DNA from: Treponema sp.
Lineage (GTDB): Bacteria > Spirochaetota > Spirochaetia > Treponematales > Treponemataceae
NCBI GenBank assembly: GCA_017619795.1
Contig: JAFZRP010000068.1
Span: 1 to 64,000 of the forward strand
DNA: 64,000 bases
Direction: 5' to 3'
Numbering within the stretch: the stretch's first letter is position 1; each line of letters starts with the position of its first letter. The position numbers were made by a program, and so were the translations under genes. The notes below the pieces were generated by a model. That model had not been told where the DNA came from and did not search any database. It saw only the letters and a program-made list of their open reading frames with translations. Below, in pieces: positions 26,383 to 37,200 of this stretch.

Positions 26383-28161
26383 ATGAATAAATTAAATTTA
26401 GGCGCATATGTTAAAAAACATGCGGTCTTGTATTTTATTGCAGTTATTGCTATGACCGCGGGCACTCTTCTCGATATGGCAGCTCCTCTTTTAGTTCAGC
26501 ATATTGTTGATGATGTACTTATTGCCCGAAAAATGGAGCTTTTGCGCTGGCTTCTTCTTGGTATTCTTGGAATAGGTGTTGGACGTTGTATCTTTCAGTA
26601 TACAAAGGAGTTTATCTGCGACTGGTGCGGAAGTAAAATTGCCTGTGAGGTAAGAATAAATCTTTTCCAGAAGATTCAGAGCCTTAGTGCAAACTTCTTT
26701 GACGGAATCAACTCCGGCGAGCTTATGTCCAGGGTAAAGGATGATGTAGACAGCATCTGGAATATTGCGGCTTTTATGGGAATCCTTATGGCCGAGGTTA
26801 TTCTGCGTGCCATTTCTACAATGTACTTTATGATTAAGATAAACTGGCAGCTTGCCCTTATTCCTGTAATCGGAATGATTGGTGCGGCTGTAGTTGCCAT
26901 AAAGATGGAAAAGCAGCTTGATGATGTTTACGGCAATGTTGCGCAGGAAAACTCAGAGCTTAATAATACGGCAGCCGAAAATCTTGCGGGAGTAAGAACA
27001 GTTAAGGCTTTTGCACGAGAAGGCTTTGAGATTGCAAAGTTCCATAAGCATAATCAGAAGTATTACGAGCTTAACATTGATCTTTCGAGAATCTTTGTAA
27101 AGTATAATCCTATTATCCAGATTATTACGCGAATGCTTACGGTTATTACTCTGCTGATTGGCGGTTATTTTGTAATAAAAGGAAACCCTCTTACCGGCTA
27201 CAGTAAAATTACAATTGGTGAGCTTATGGCCTTCATCCAGTATGTAGGAAACATTGTATGGCCAATGGAAATGCTCGGCTGGCTTACAAACGGCTTTTCT
27301 AGTGCAAGAGCAAGTATGAAGCGTCTGAACAAGATTTATGCCGAAATGCCTGATATAAACGACAACTCGGAGCTTGCAAAGGCTTCTCACCTTAATAAGG
27401 ATTCAGAGCTTACCGAAGCATTGTTTACTCCTGCCGATATCAACGGAGACATCTGCTTTGACCACGTAACCTACGAGGCTGGCGGCAGAAAGATTCTTGA
27501 TGATGTAAGCTTTGAAATTAAGGCAGGACAGACGCTTGGTATAATGGGCGCTACCGGTTCGGGTAAGACTACCATCATCAATCTGCTTAAACGTATGTAC
27601 GATGTTACAGACGGCTGCATAATGCTGGACGGTATTGATATAAGGCAGCTTCCTTTGCCGGTGCTCCGCCGTTCCATTGCGTGTGTAATGCAGGATGTTT
27701 TCCTTTTCAGCGATACGATTGAAGGAAACATAAGGCTTGGTGAGCGCGACACAATGACTACTGCGGAAGTAAGAATGGCGCTGGAAAAAAGTCACAGTGC
27801 AGAGTTTGTAGATAGAATGGAAGAAAAAGAGAACACGGTAATTGGTGAACGTGGAGTTGGCTTAAGCGGCGGTCAGAAGCAGAGACTTACAATTGCACGT
27901 GCCTTTTCAAGAAAAACTCCGGTTCTTGTTCTTGACGATTCAACCTCGGCTCTGGACACAGAAACCGAGCAGGAAATACAGGGAGTTCTGAACGAAATCT
28001 CCGGTATGACAAAAATTATAATCGGGCACAGAATCAGTTCGGTTCGAAAGGCAGACAAGATTATTGTGCTGGACAACGGTCGTATTGCAGAAAGCGGTAC
28101 GCATGAGGAGCTTCTGGCAGTTGGCGGTTTGTATAAGGAAACCTACGACAGTCAGTACTAA
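26383..28161 (+). CDS. ABC exporter, half-transporter with degenerate ATP site
   Basis: A 592-residue type IV ABC exporter half: six transmembrane helices (about residues 10-310) fused to an ATPase domain. Walker A is GATGSGKTT near residue 390 and the signature is LSGGQKQRL near 495. Walker B ends VLVLDDSTSALD, with Asp replacing the catalytic Glu, which marks the degenerate half of heterodimeric exporters. It forms an operon with the next gene, 13 bases downstream, which has an intact catalytic Glu. The pair probably exports lipids, drugs or peptides; the substrate is unknown. A repeat element lies just upstream. Confidence 0.92.
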   Translation: MNKLNLGAYVKKHAVLYFIAVIAMTAGTLLDMAAPLLVQHIVDDVLIARKMELLRWLLLGILGIGVGRCIFQYTKEFICDWCGSKIACEVRINLFQKIQSLSANFFDGINSGELMSRVKDDVDSIWNIAAFMGILMAEVILRAISTMYFMIKINWQLALIPVIGMIGAAVVAIKMEKQLDDVYGNVAQENSELNNTAAENLAGVRTVKAFAREGFEIAKFHKHNQKYYELNIDLSRIFVKYNPIIQIITRMLTVITLLIGGYFVIKGNPLTGYSKITIGELMAFIQYVGNIVWPMEMLGWLTNGFSSARASMKRLNKIYAEMPDINDNSELAKASHLNKDSELTEALFTPADINGDICFDHVTYEAGGRKILDDVSFEIKAGQTLGIMGATGSGKTTIINLLKRMYDVTDGCIMLDGIDIRQLPLPVLRRSIACVMQDVFLFSDTIEGNIRLGERDTMTTAEVRMALEKSHSAEFVDRMEEKENTVIGERGVGLSGGQKQRLTIARAFSRKTPVLVLDDSTSALDTETEQEIQGVLNEISGMTKIIIGHRISSVRKADKIIVLDNGRIAESGTHEELLAVGGLYKETYDSQY

Positions 28162-28174
28162 TTAAGGAATTAAT

Positions 28175-29938
28175 ATGAACAGTTATAAAATTGATGAGCA
28201 GCAGGTAAAGAAATCGAACTTTGAAACAATGCCTCGACTTTTTAAGTACCTGCTGAAGTATAAAAAGAGAATAGCACTTGTACTCTTAATGATGGCCTTT
28301 GGTACAACAATAGACCTTATAAATCCTCTTTTGACAGAGCTGGCAGTAGACAAATATATTATGCCTGGTGATATTGCGGGGCTTATAAAGATTGTCATTA
28401 TTGGTGCGGTGTTGAATACGCTGGCGGTGTTTGCCATTAAGTTCCGAATGCTCATTATGGCAAAAACGAGTAACAAGGTAATTCAGGAGCTTCGTCAGCA
28501 GCTTTACGATCATATTCAGAGTCTTGACCTTGCATTTTTCGATTCCAGACCAAGCGGTAAGATTCTTGCCAGAATCATCGGGGACACAAACTCTCTGAAG
28601 GATATTATTGAAAACTCAGTTACAACGCTTATCCCGAATCTGATTACGGTTGTAGCGGTAATTGTAATTATGTTCATTAAGAACTGGCGGCTTGCAATTG
28701 CTTCCTTGTGCAGTCTTCCGTTTTTAATTGCTGGTATTTTCCTTATTTCAACAATGGCGGAAAAGCACTGGAAGGCAAAAAGACAGAAGTCTTCGAATAT
28801 GAATGCGTTTATTAACGAGGATTTGTCGGGAATCAAAATCATACAGAGCTTTAGGGCAGAGGATGAAACAGACAAAACCTTCAGGAATCTTGTTCACGAG
28901 GACCGTCAGGAGTTTATTAAGGCTGTCCGCTGGTGCGATGCATTTGGTTCCTGGATTGATTTGTGCTGGAGCGTTGGTACAATGTGCCTTTATCTGGTGG
29001 GAATCCGCTTTATTGGAATTGAAGGAGTTTCCATCGGTACTTACATTGCGTTCGGCTCGTATGTAGGAATGTTCTGGCAGCCGATTATGAATCTGAGTAA
29101 TTTCTACAACCAGTTTATAAATGCGGCTTCCGGTGCTGAGCGTATTTTTGAAATTATCGATACAGAAAAAACTGTAAAGGATAAGGAAGGCGCCGGCGTT
29201 CTGCCTCCAATGAATGGAGATGTTCGGTTTGATAAGGTTACCTTCGGTTATGCTGATGAGGTTGATGTTCTCAAGAATGTCAGCTTTGATGTAAAGGCTG
29301 GCGAAACGATTGCGCTTGTTGGACCAACGGGTGCTGGAAAATCAACTGTTGTAAACTTAATCAGCCGTTTTTACGATGTAAAGGATGGAGCTATTTTGAT
29401 TGACGGTTATGATGTGCGTGACGTAACGATTGAAAGTCTGCGAACTCAGATGGGAGTTATGACTCAGGACAGCTACATTTTTAGTGGAACTATCCGCGAA
29501 AATATTATGTACGGCAAGCTGGATGCAACTGAAGAAGAAATGCTCGCCGCAAGTAAGGCTGTTCATGCAGATGATTTTATCCAAAAGCTGGAAAAGGGCT
29601 ACGATACTAAGCTTACTGCCCGCGGCGGTGAATTAAGTAACGGTCAACGTCAGCTTGTTGCCTTTGCCCGAACAATGCTTTCGAATCCGCGCATCCTCAT
29701 TCTGGACGAGGCAACCTCCAGCATAGATACTAAAACGGAGCTTCTTGTTCAGGCTGGTATTGCACAAATGCTTAAGGGTAGAACAAGCTTTGTAATTGCC
29801 CACCGACTTTCAACTATTCAGAATGCCGACCGCATTTTCGTAATAGATCAGGGTGGAATTATAGAAAGCGGTTCGCCAGCAGAGCTTATGGAAAAGAAAG
29901 GCGCATACTATAAATTGCGACAGGCACAGTTCTCGTAA
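28175..29938 (+). CDS. ABC exporter, partner half-transporter with intact ATP site
   Basis: A 587-residue partner of the preceding gene with the same six-helix plus ATPase layout. Walker A is GPTGAGKST near residue 390 and Walker B ends LILDEATSSID with the catalytic Glu. Its signature is LSNGQRQ rather than LSGGQ. The altered signature would face the Asp-bearing Walker B of the partner, as in TM287/288-type heterodimers. It converges with the RelA gene, only four bases apart. Confidence 0.92.
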   Translation: MNSYKIDEQQVKKSNFETMPRLFKYLLKYKKRIALVLLMMAFGTTIDLINPLLTELAVDKYIMPGDIAGLIKIVIIGAVLNTLAVFAIKFRMLIMAKTSNKVIQELRQQLYDHIQSLDLAFFDSRPSGKILARIIGDTNSLKDIIENSVTTLIPNLITVVAVIVIMFIKNWRLAIASLCSLPFLIAGIFLISTMAEKHWKAKRQKSSNMNAFINEDLSGIKIIQSFRAEDETDKTFRNLVHEDRQEFIKAVRWCDAFGSWIDLCWSVGTMCLYLVGIRFIGIEGVSIGTYIAFGSYVGMFWQPIMNLSNFYNQFINAASGAERIFEIIDTEKTVKDKEGAGVLPPMNGDVRFDKVTFGYADEVDVLKNVSFDVKAGETIALVGPTGAGKSTVVNLISRFYDVKDGAILIDGYDVRDVTIESLRTQMGVMTQDSYIFSGTIRENIMYGKLDATEEEMLAASKAVHADDFIQKLEKGYDTKLTARGGELSNGQRQLVAFARTMLSNPRILILDEATSSIDTKTELLVQAGIAQMLKGRTSFVIAHRLSTIQNADRIFVIDQGGIIESGSPAELMEKKGAYYKLRQAQFS

Positions 29939-29942
29939 TTCA

Positions 29943-31766
29943 TTACTTTGTTGGCGTTTGCCAACTTACTTCTACACTTCGTGATTCTTTATTCGGTATG
30001 CGCTGATATATAAGGCAGTCTGCCCGGTGAATGGAAACTCCCTTACTTCTTGTAACGTAACCAACAATTAATTCCGGATAATGAGGATTACAGCACTGGG
30101 CCAGATTATAAACAACGTTCTTTTCACCCTGAATAAGAACCTTGCAATTTGTATAAACTGGCTCCGGTGGAATATAGCCGTTTTTAATGCGGTTCTTTTT
30201 GTGTGGACGAGGCGGCTCGTTTACAGCACCTGCAGTACCAGTTCCCGCTGCCAAAGAAGCTTCATTTTCCTTTTCGGCATTTATCCTTTCGCTAAAGGTT
30301 GGGTCATTTGTCATGAGCCAGGAATGAATCTTCTGGTGTGCTTTTGACGTTTTTACAACATTAAGCTGGCTTTCTGTCGGATGTGCCTTAGGATTTGTGA
30401 TGATCTCTATAATCTGAGTGTTTTCCAGCGGCTTTGTAAGAGGAATGATTTTGCCGTTTGCCTTTGCCGCAATAATCTTTTCGCCGATTCCAGAATGAAT
30501 TGCGTAAGCAAAATCTATAGCGGTTGCGCCGGCAGGAAGCTTTTTTACATCACCTTTTGGAGTAAATACGTAAATCTCGTCGCCAAGCAGCTCGTTTTTA
30601 AGCGTAGAGAAAACCTTTGTGTCTGTAAGGATTGTTTCCTTGAATGATTGCAGCTTGTTTATAATGTCCAGCTTGTCGGCTTCTACTAAATCCTTGTTTG
30701 TGCCTTTTTTGTACAGCCAGTGCGAAGCAATTCCGTGTTCAGCCATATCGTGCATCTGGTGTGTTCGTATCTGGATTTCGAGCGGCTTATCCTGGCACAT
30801 TACCGTAGTATGCAGCGACTGGTAGCCGTTAGATTTTGGCATTGCAATGTAATCCTTAAAACGGCCATCAAGTGGCTTCCACAGACTGTGAACTATACCA
30901 AGAAGAGTGTAGCATTCAGTAGGGGTGTTACACAGAATACGGAGCGCAAGCAGGTCAAAAAGCTCTCCGGCTTCTTTGTTTCGCTTTCGCATCTTCTGAT
31001 AGATTGAATAAAAGTGCTTTGCACGGCTTGTAATTTCAACCTTCATCCCCATTTTGTCTGCTTCTTTCTGAATGCTCTGAACCGCTGAGTTAAGATATTC
31101 TGAGCGTTCGCCTTTTTTCTGAGAAACAATTGCTTTAATCTGCTGGAAGGCATCGGGATTTGTGTATTTAAGGCTCAAATCTTCAAACTCATTCTTTTCC
31201 TTCTGCATACCAAGTCTGTCTGCAAGAGGAGCCCAAATATCAATGGCTGCTTCCGAAAGCACCTTCTGGTACTCTTTATCGTAATTCTGAATGTTTCGGA
31301 TGCGGTCAAGCCTGTCTGCAAGCGTAATAAGAATAACAGCTGCATCATCTGCAAGAGCAAAAAACATTTTCCTGATTGCGTCCGATTGTTCAAGACGCTT
31401 TGTATTAATAGGAAGATTAAGGATTTTGTTTGTTGTTGAAATCATTCGGAACGTATTTTCGCCGAACTTTTCCTTAATAGTTTCAGGAGTAATCTGATAT
31501 TGTTGAGCCGAATGGAGAAGTGCCGCTATTACTGTTTCGGTGTCCATTTTGTTTCCAGCAAGAATATCGGCAACTCTAAGAGGATGAAGATATTTTGGCT
31601 CACCAGAGCTTCGTTTAAGCTCTTTTGTGTTTTCTACGAGAAGCATCCAGGCAGTTTTTATGTTTTCTTTGTCATTTGCCGAAAAATAATCGTGTCTTGA
31701 AAAGAATTCTGCGAGTAAATCATCTGGTTTTGAGTAATCCGAACTGAAAACAATATTTTTGCTCAT
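29943..31766 (-). CDS. RelA/SpoT family (p)ppGpp synthetase, probably synthetase-only
   Basis: A 607-residue RSH protein. The HD hydrolase domain is present but altered: the family's HD-VED motif reads ALLHSAQQ, and ADRLHN reads ADRLDR, so metal binding and hydrolysis are probably lost. The synthetase domain is intact (RAKHFYSIYQKM, LLALRIL, GRFKDYIAMPKSNGYQSLHTTV, EIQIRT, AEHGIASHW), followed by a TGS domain (YVFTPKGDVKKLPAGATAIDFAYAIHS). The C-terminus keeps a short zinc-finger-like CCNPHYP...HRADC segment but has no ACT domain; the usual length is about 730. It should make the stringent-response alarmone. Another protein must then degrade it. Confidence 0.88.
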   Translation of the reverse strand: MSKNIVFSSDYSKPDDLLAEFFSRHDYFSANDKENIKTAWMLLVENTKELKRSSGEPKYLHPLRVADILAGNKMDTETVIAALLHSAQQYQITPETIKEKFGENTFRMISTTNKILNLPINTKRLEQSDAIRKMFFALADDAAVILITLADRLDRIRNIQNYDKEYQKVLSEAAIDIWAPLADRLGMQKEKNEFEDLSLKYTNPDAFQQIKAIVSQKKGERSEYLNSAVQSIQKEADKMGMKVEITSRAKHFYSIYQKMRKRNKEAGELFDLLALRILCNTPTECYTLLGIVHSLWKPLDGRFKDYIAMPKSNGYQSLHTTVMCQDKPLEIQIRTHQMHDMAEHGIASHWLYKKGTNKDLVEADKLDIINKLQSFKETILTDTKVFSTLKNELLGDEIYVFTPKGDVKKLPAGATAIDFAYAIHSGIGEKIIAAKANGKIIPLTKPLENTQIIEIITNPKAHPTESQLNVVKTSKAHQKIHSWLMTNDPTFSERINAEKENEASLAAGTGTAGAVNEPPRPHKKNRIKNGYIPPEPVYTNCKVLIQGEKNVVYNLAQCCNPHYPELIVGYVTRSKGVSIHRADCLIYQRIPNKESRSVEVSWQTPTK

Positions 31767-31867
31767 GCCTATAAAATAACAATTATTTCTTATTTAAGAC
31801 AGTGCTTTATTGGAAAAAAAACGACAAATTATGTATAATATATCAGTTTAGTTAAAGGTTTAATGAT

Positions 31868-33175
31868 ATGAAAAAATTGTTTTATATTTTCTGTTTGAGC
31901 CTGGTTTTGTCTTTTTCTGCCACAGCTCAAATTGGTGTTAGAACTATTACAATTGATGATGCTGTAAACCTGGCCCTTCAGAATAATCTTGAAATAAAAC
32001 AGAGCAAAATGGATCTGGAGCTGCTTGCTGTCAAAAAAAAGAACTCCTGGAACAGCATAAGTCCTTCTGTTAGTGCTTCCGGTGGTTTTAATGGCAATAC
32101 TCCGCTTGGAAATGGTGATACAACCTTCAGTTATTCGCTTGGAGCTTCTATTTCTGCAAATCTTACACCAGCAGTCAGGACTACAATGAAGCAGGCTGAG
32201 CTGAATTATCAGGAGGGCGAGGCAAATTTAGAAAAAACAAAACGCAGAGTAGAACTTGATGTACGAAAAAGCTTTTACAGACTCATTTATTTTAATGAAA
32301 ACCTTGAAACTCAGCAGAGAAATCTTGAAACTGCAAAGCAAACGTATGAAGCAGATCTTATAAAATACAAACAGGGACGACTCCCGGAAATAAATCTGCT
32401 TAATTCTCAATATAATTACGAAAGCAAAATTCCAAGTGTTGAAAACTTAAAAAGAACCTATCAGAGTGATATTGACAGCTTTAAGCTTTTGCTTGGACTA
32501 GATCTTTCAGAAATGATTGCTTTGGAAGGTAAGCTTGATGATGCTGTAGAAATTCATCTTGATGAAGCTATTCTTAATTTATCTCTTGATAATAACAATT
32601 CAATAAAAGCCTTAAAGCAGCAGATATTAAGTGCTCAAAATACAATTCAGGCTGCAAAGCTTTCTACTTATTCTCCAACTGTATCACTCAGTGTATCTGA
32701 AAGTACAAGTGGTTCAAGCCAGGAAAATGCAATGAGAGGATTAGCACCATGGGAGCCATCATCATCCTTATCTTACGGAGTAAATGTAAGAATCCCGCTT
32801 GACGGCTTTTTCCCATGGTCTTCAGGAAAGCTTAATATTAAAACCTCAGATGTTACGCTTGAAAAGCTTAAACAGAATCTTGAACAGACACGTGTAAAAA
32901 CATCTCTTTCAATAATGGACAGTTATAATTCAATTTTGCAGGCACAAAAGCAGCTTGAGCTTTTGGAAAAGAGCGTAGAGCTTACACAAAAAACATATGA
33001 TATGTCTAAAAATGCTTACAATATGGGTTCTGTAGATTTGCTTTCTTTACAGAAGGCTGAGGATAATCTTTATTCAGCAAAATACAATGTTCAGAATCAA
33101 AAATATTCAATATTAACTTCAATTCTGACTTTGGAAGATACATTAGGGCTTCCTTATGGAACGCTTGGTAAGTAG
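31868..33175 (+). CDS. TolC family outer-membrane efflux protein
   Basis: A 435-residue outer-membrane channel component. It begins MKKLFYIFCLSLVLSFSATAQ, a Sec signal peptide, then has two long coiled-coil segments (ITIDDAVNLALQNNLEIKQS near 30 and the matching IMDSYNSILQAQKQLELLEKSVE near 355) typical of TolC. The ribosome binding site AAAGGTTT precedes ATG 31868. It is the first gene of a TolC-adaptor-RND operon, an arrangement more common in Bacteroidetes and spirochaetes than in enterics. Confidence 0.9.
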   Translation: MKKLFYIFCLSLVLSFSATAQIGVRTITIDDAVNLALQNNLEIKQSKMDLELLAVKKKNSWNSISPSVSASGGFNGNTPLGNGDTTFSYSLGASISANLTPAVRTTMKQAELNYQEGEANLEKTKRRVELDVRKSFYRLIYFNENLETQQRNLETAKQTYEADLIKYKQGRLPEINLLNSQYNYESKIPSVENLKRTYQSDIDSFKLLLGLDLSEMIALEGKLDDAVEIHLDEAILNLSLDNNNSIKALKQQILSAQNTIQAAKLSTYSPTVSLSVSESTSGSSQENAMRGLAPWEPSSSLSYGVNVRIPLDGFFPWSSGKLNIKTSDVTLEKLKQNLEQTRVKTSLSIMDSYNSILQAQKQLELLEKSVELTQKTYDMSKNAYNMGSVDLLSLQKAEDNLYSAKYNVQNQKYSILTSILTLEDTLGLPYGTLGK

Positions 33176-33180
33176 ACTTG

Positions 33181-33200
33181 AAAATGCGAAAGCATTTTTT
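33181..33200 (+). terminator. Intra-operon hairpin with T-run
   Basis: AAAATGC-GAAA-GCATTTTTT: a perfect 7-bp stem with a GAAA tetraloop followed by T residues, five bases after the TolC stop and about 30 bases before the adaptor gene. It may lower expression of the adaptor and pump relative to TolC. Confidence 0.6.
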
Positions 33201-33229
33201 AGCTTTACCACATATAAGAGGATAAAATT

Positions 33230-34297
33230 ATGGGCGATAAAAAAATAAGTAATGAAAAGAAGGCTGTAATTAAAAGCTGGATTACAACAGTCGTCGTTCT
33301 TCTGCTTATTGGCGGAACATCATTTGCTTCATATAAAATAATTAAATCAGCAAAAGATAAAAAAGCGAACGCTGCAGCAGGCGGCGGCTGGGGAAGAGGT
33401 GGCGGTGGAGCTGCAACAGCGGTCAGTACAGTAAAGGCTGAAACTTCTATCCTTAAGGATTTTGTTATTACAAACGGCGAAGTAGAAACTCAGGTTTCTG
33501 TTGATGTATTTCCATCAATAGGCGGTAAGGTTGTTCAGATAAACGTTTCGCTTGGTTCTTCTATAAGAAAGGGTGATATACTCGCTTATATCGACCCGTC
33601 CGAAGCTGGAAGCTATTATGTAAACAGTCCGGTAACTGCACCAATTAGCGGAAGTATTCTTACTTCACCGGTAAAGGTTGGACAAAAGGTAACCGCAAGC
33701 TCTGTAATTGCAAAAATCGGTGATATTTCTAATCTTCAGGTAACAGCAAAGGTTCCAGAGCGCTATGTAGCTTATCTTAAAAAAGGCCAGAAGGCACAGA
33801 TTACTTTCCAGGCATACGGAGATCAGATTTTTGAAGCTTCTGTTTACCGCATTTCGCCTGTAGTAGATCCTGCAACAAGAACAAAGGAAATCATCCTTCA
33901 TTTTGATCAGAAATATCCACAGATAAATGCCGGTATGTTTGCAGAGGTTAAGCTCTTTACAGTAGATTACAGTGGTTATCCGGCGATCCAGCAGGATGCT
34001 TTGACCGAAAACGGTGACGATTACTATCTTTACATTGTAAAAGAAGACAGCACTGTAACTAAGCGAAAAATTGTTCGTGGAAAAAATGTTGACGGTTATG
34101 TTCAGATCCTGGAAGGACTCAGCGAAGGCGAAGTTGTTGTAACAGAGGGTATGCTCACTCTTTACGAAGGGGCAAAGGTTCGCGATATTTCCGGCAACGT
34201 AGAGTTTAAGGAAGAGCCACCTAAAGCTCCGGAAGGTGGTGCAGGCGGACCTGGCGCAGGTGGACCAGGCGGTGCACCTCAGGGAGAAAAAAAATAA
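33230..34297 (+). CDS. RND efflux periplasmic adaptor (HlyD/MFP family)
   Basis: A 355-residue membrane-fusion protein that links the inner-membrane pump to TolC. It has one N-terminal membrane anchor (about residues 15-40), then a Gly-rich linker, the lipoyl-like hairpin (VEVFPSIGGKVVQINVSLGSSIRKGDILAYID and its partner PISGSILTSPVKVGQKV), and beta-barrel and membrane-proximal domains. The C-terminus is rich in Gly/Pro. The stop TAA overlaps by no bases but abuts the pump gene start at 34298. Confidence 0.92.
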   Translation: MGDKKISNEKKAVIKSWITTVVVLLLIGGTSFASYKIIKSAKDKKANAAAGGGWGRGGGGAATAVSTVKAETSILKDFVITNGEVETQVSVDVFPSIGGKVVQINVSLGSSIRKGDILAYIDPSEAGSYYVNSPVTAPISGSILTSPVKVGQKVTASSVIAKIGDISNLQVTAKVPERYVAYLKKGQKAQITFQAYGDQIFEASVYRISPVVDPATRTKEIILHFDQKYPQINAGMFAEVKLFTVDYSGYPAIQQDALTENGDDYYLYIVKEDSTVTKRKIVRGKNVDGYVQILEGLSEGEVVVTEGMLTLYEGAKVRDISGNVEFKEEPPKAPEGGAGGPGAGGPGGAPQGEKK

Positions 34298-37200
34298 ATG
34301 AGTTTAAGTAGAAAAACACTGGAGCACCCAGTTCTCATATTGATAGTATTTGCTCTGCTTGGCGTTGTGGGTATTTTTACTTTAAGTAACGTTGCAATCG
34401 CCCTTATGCCGGAAGTAGAAAATCCAAGTCTTTCAATCAATACAACTTATACAAATGCGGGTCCGGAATCTGTTGAAAAAACAGTTACAAAGCTTATTGA
34501 AAACGCTGTAATGAGCGTAAACGGACTTAAGAATATCACTTCAACTTCTAACGAAAGTAATTCAAGTGTTCAGCTAGAGTTTGAATACGGCACTGACCTT
34601 ACAGAAGCAATGAATGACGTGCGCGACAAGCTTGACCGTGTAAAACGTGCATTACCGGAAAATGCAAGTACCCCGACAATCTGGCGTTTTTCTGGCGATA
34701 ACGGCGAAATCATGCGAATCCTTATAAGAAGTAACCGTTCCATTGATGACCTTAAAGCGATTGCCGAAAGCAACATTGTTAGTATTCTTGAACAGGCCGA
34801 CGGTGTAGGTCAGGCAGAAGTTTATGGTGGACGAACAGCTCAGGTTAATGTCCGCCTTGATCAGAACCGAATGGCAGCTTATGGCTTTACAGTTCCAACT
34901 ATTACAAGTGCACTTTCCAAGCAGAATATGGAGCTTGGCGGCGGTAAGGTTCAGGAAGGTCACAAAAACTACATTGTAAGAACAGTGGGCGAGTACACAA
35001 GCCTTGAAGAAATAAACGACACTGTAATTTCTGTAATAAACGGTTATGCAGTCCGCTTAAAGGATGTTGGTGAAGCTACAATCGGTTATGCAGACACAAC
35101 CCAGGAATCGTACATCAACGGAGAAAAGGGTGTTTACATAAGCGTAACAAAGCAGTCAGATGCAAATACCGTAACTGTTGCCAACAATGTTTATAAAAAG
35201 ATTGAACAGGCAGAAAAAAATATTCCGTCAGATGTTACGCTGCAAATTATTCAGGATTCAACAGATGCTATCCGCGAAACAATCAACACGCTTATTACAT
35301 CAGCCTGGCAGGGCTTGATTCTTGCGGTTATCATTCTTTTTGTATTCCTGCAGAACTTTAAATCAACAATCATCATTTCAATTTCAATTCCGCTCTCAAT
35401 CATCATCACTCTTTTTGCAATGAGTATGTTCGGACTTACCTTGAACATGATGACTTTGACAGGTTTGATTCTTGGTGTTGGTATGATTGTAGATGCTTCA
35501 ATCGTTATGATTGATAATATTTTTGCATACCGGCAACGTGGAGCTAAACCGAAAATCTCCGCAATCCTGGGTAGCCAGGAAATGCTTATGTCCGTAATTT
35601 CGGGCAACCTTACAACAATCTGTGTATTTATTCCGTTTGTTTTCTTTATAAAGGATTTGGGCTTTATGGGTCAGATGTTCAAGGGTGCGATTTTTACAAT
35701 CGTAATCGCTCTTGTTTCATCACTGCTCGTAGCCATCTTCCTTGTACCGGTTCTTGCAGGTAAGTTCCTGCCGCTTTCAAACAGAAAGGAAAAGCCGATT
35801 ACAAATCCGCTGCTTAAGATTATCTACAAGATTTTTGAGACAGTAATCAACTTCTTTACAAATCTTTACAGTAGGCTTTTGCGTGCTGCCTTGAATAACA
35901 GACTTATCACTATCGTTGCTTCTCTTTGTATTCTTGCGATTTCGGCAAGCTTTATTCCTACAATGCAGATTAACCAGATTCCGGCCGGACGCGACGATCA
36001 GGTTCAGCTCAATATCACACTTGGAACGGCGTCTCCTTTTGAAGAAACTAAGGAAATTGTTCTTGCAATGGAAAAATACGTTTACGAAGAGTGTAAGGGC
36101 TATAAAACAGTTTCAACTTCGATTGGTGGACGTAATACAAACCGTGGTTCCATTACGATTGCGCTTCCTGAAACAGCTAAACAGATTGATTCAGCTGCCG
36201 AAATGCAGAACAAGCTGCGTAAGCATTTTCAGGAGTTTCCTAGTGCACGTTTTGTATTCAGTGAAGGTTTCCGTGGTAACTGGATGGGAAGCAGTGTTGA
36301 TATTGTTCTTCTTTCTGATGATCTTGATGCCGCACTTAATACAGCAGAAGCAATCCAGGAAGTTGTTTCGCAGAACAAAAAAGTCAGCGAACCTTCAATC
36401 AGTATGGATAAGGGATTGCCTCAGGTTGAAATTGTAATTGACCGTGAGCGCGCTTATTCAATGGGTGTTGATGTTGCTACTGTTGCGCGCGAAATCAACT
36501 ATGCTATTAACGGTTCAACTGCCTGTACCTATAGAAGCAACGGTAAAGATTACAGCGTTGTTGTTGCTTACAGACCGGAAGACCGAAAAACTATAAACGA
36601 TTTGGAATCTATTTATGTTCGCGGTAATGGCGGAATGGTTAGCGTTGCAAACTTTGCCAGCACCAAAAAAGGTCTTGGTCCGGTTTCAATCCGCCGTGAA
36701 AACCAGAAGCGAATTATCCATGTTCGGGCAAGTAATCTTACAGAAGAAAACGATAACGTAATTGAAGAGGAAATTAGAAACGCAATTCAGAGCTCTGTAA
36801 TTATTCCAGATTCAGTAGTTGTAAATTACGAGGGTGCCTGGAAAGATACAGTTGATCAGTATAAGTTCTATGCAAAAATTGCTATTATGGCAATTCTCCT
36901 TGTATTCGGCGTTATGGCTTCTACTTACGAATCCTTTAAGGCTCCTCTCATCAACCTTGCAACAATGCCGTTTATCCTTATTGGTGTAATTCTGATTCAC
37001 AAAATACTCGGCGAAGCTCTGTCCTTTATGTCTGCAATCGGAATTATCATGCTTATTGGTATTGTAGTAAACAACGGTATTATTCTTGTTGACTATACGA
37101 ATATTCTTGTTGGTCGTGGACTTGAACTTAAAGAGGCCTGCTACCAGTCTGGTAAGAGCCGTTTCCGTCCAGTATTGATGACAACTCTTACAACAATTCT

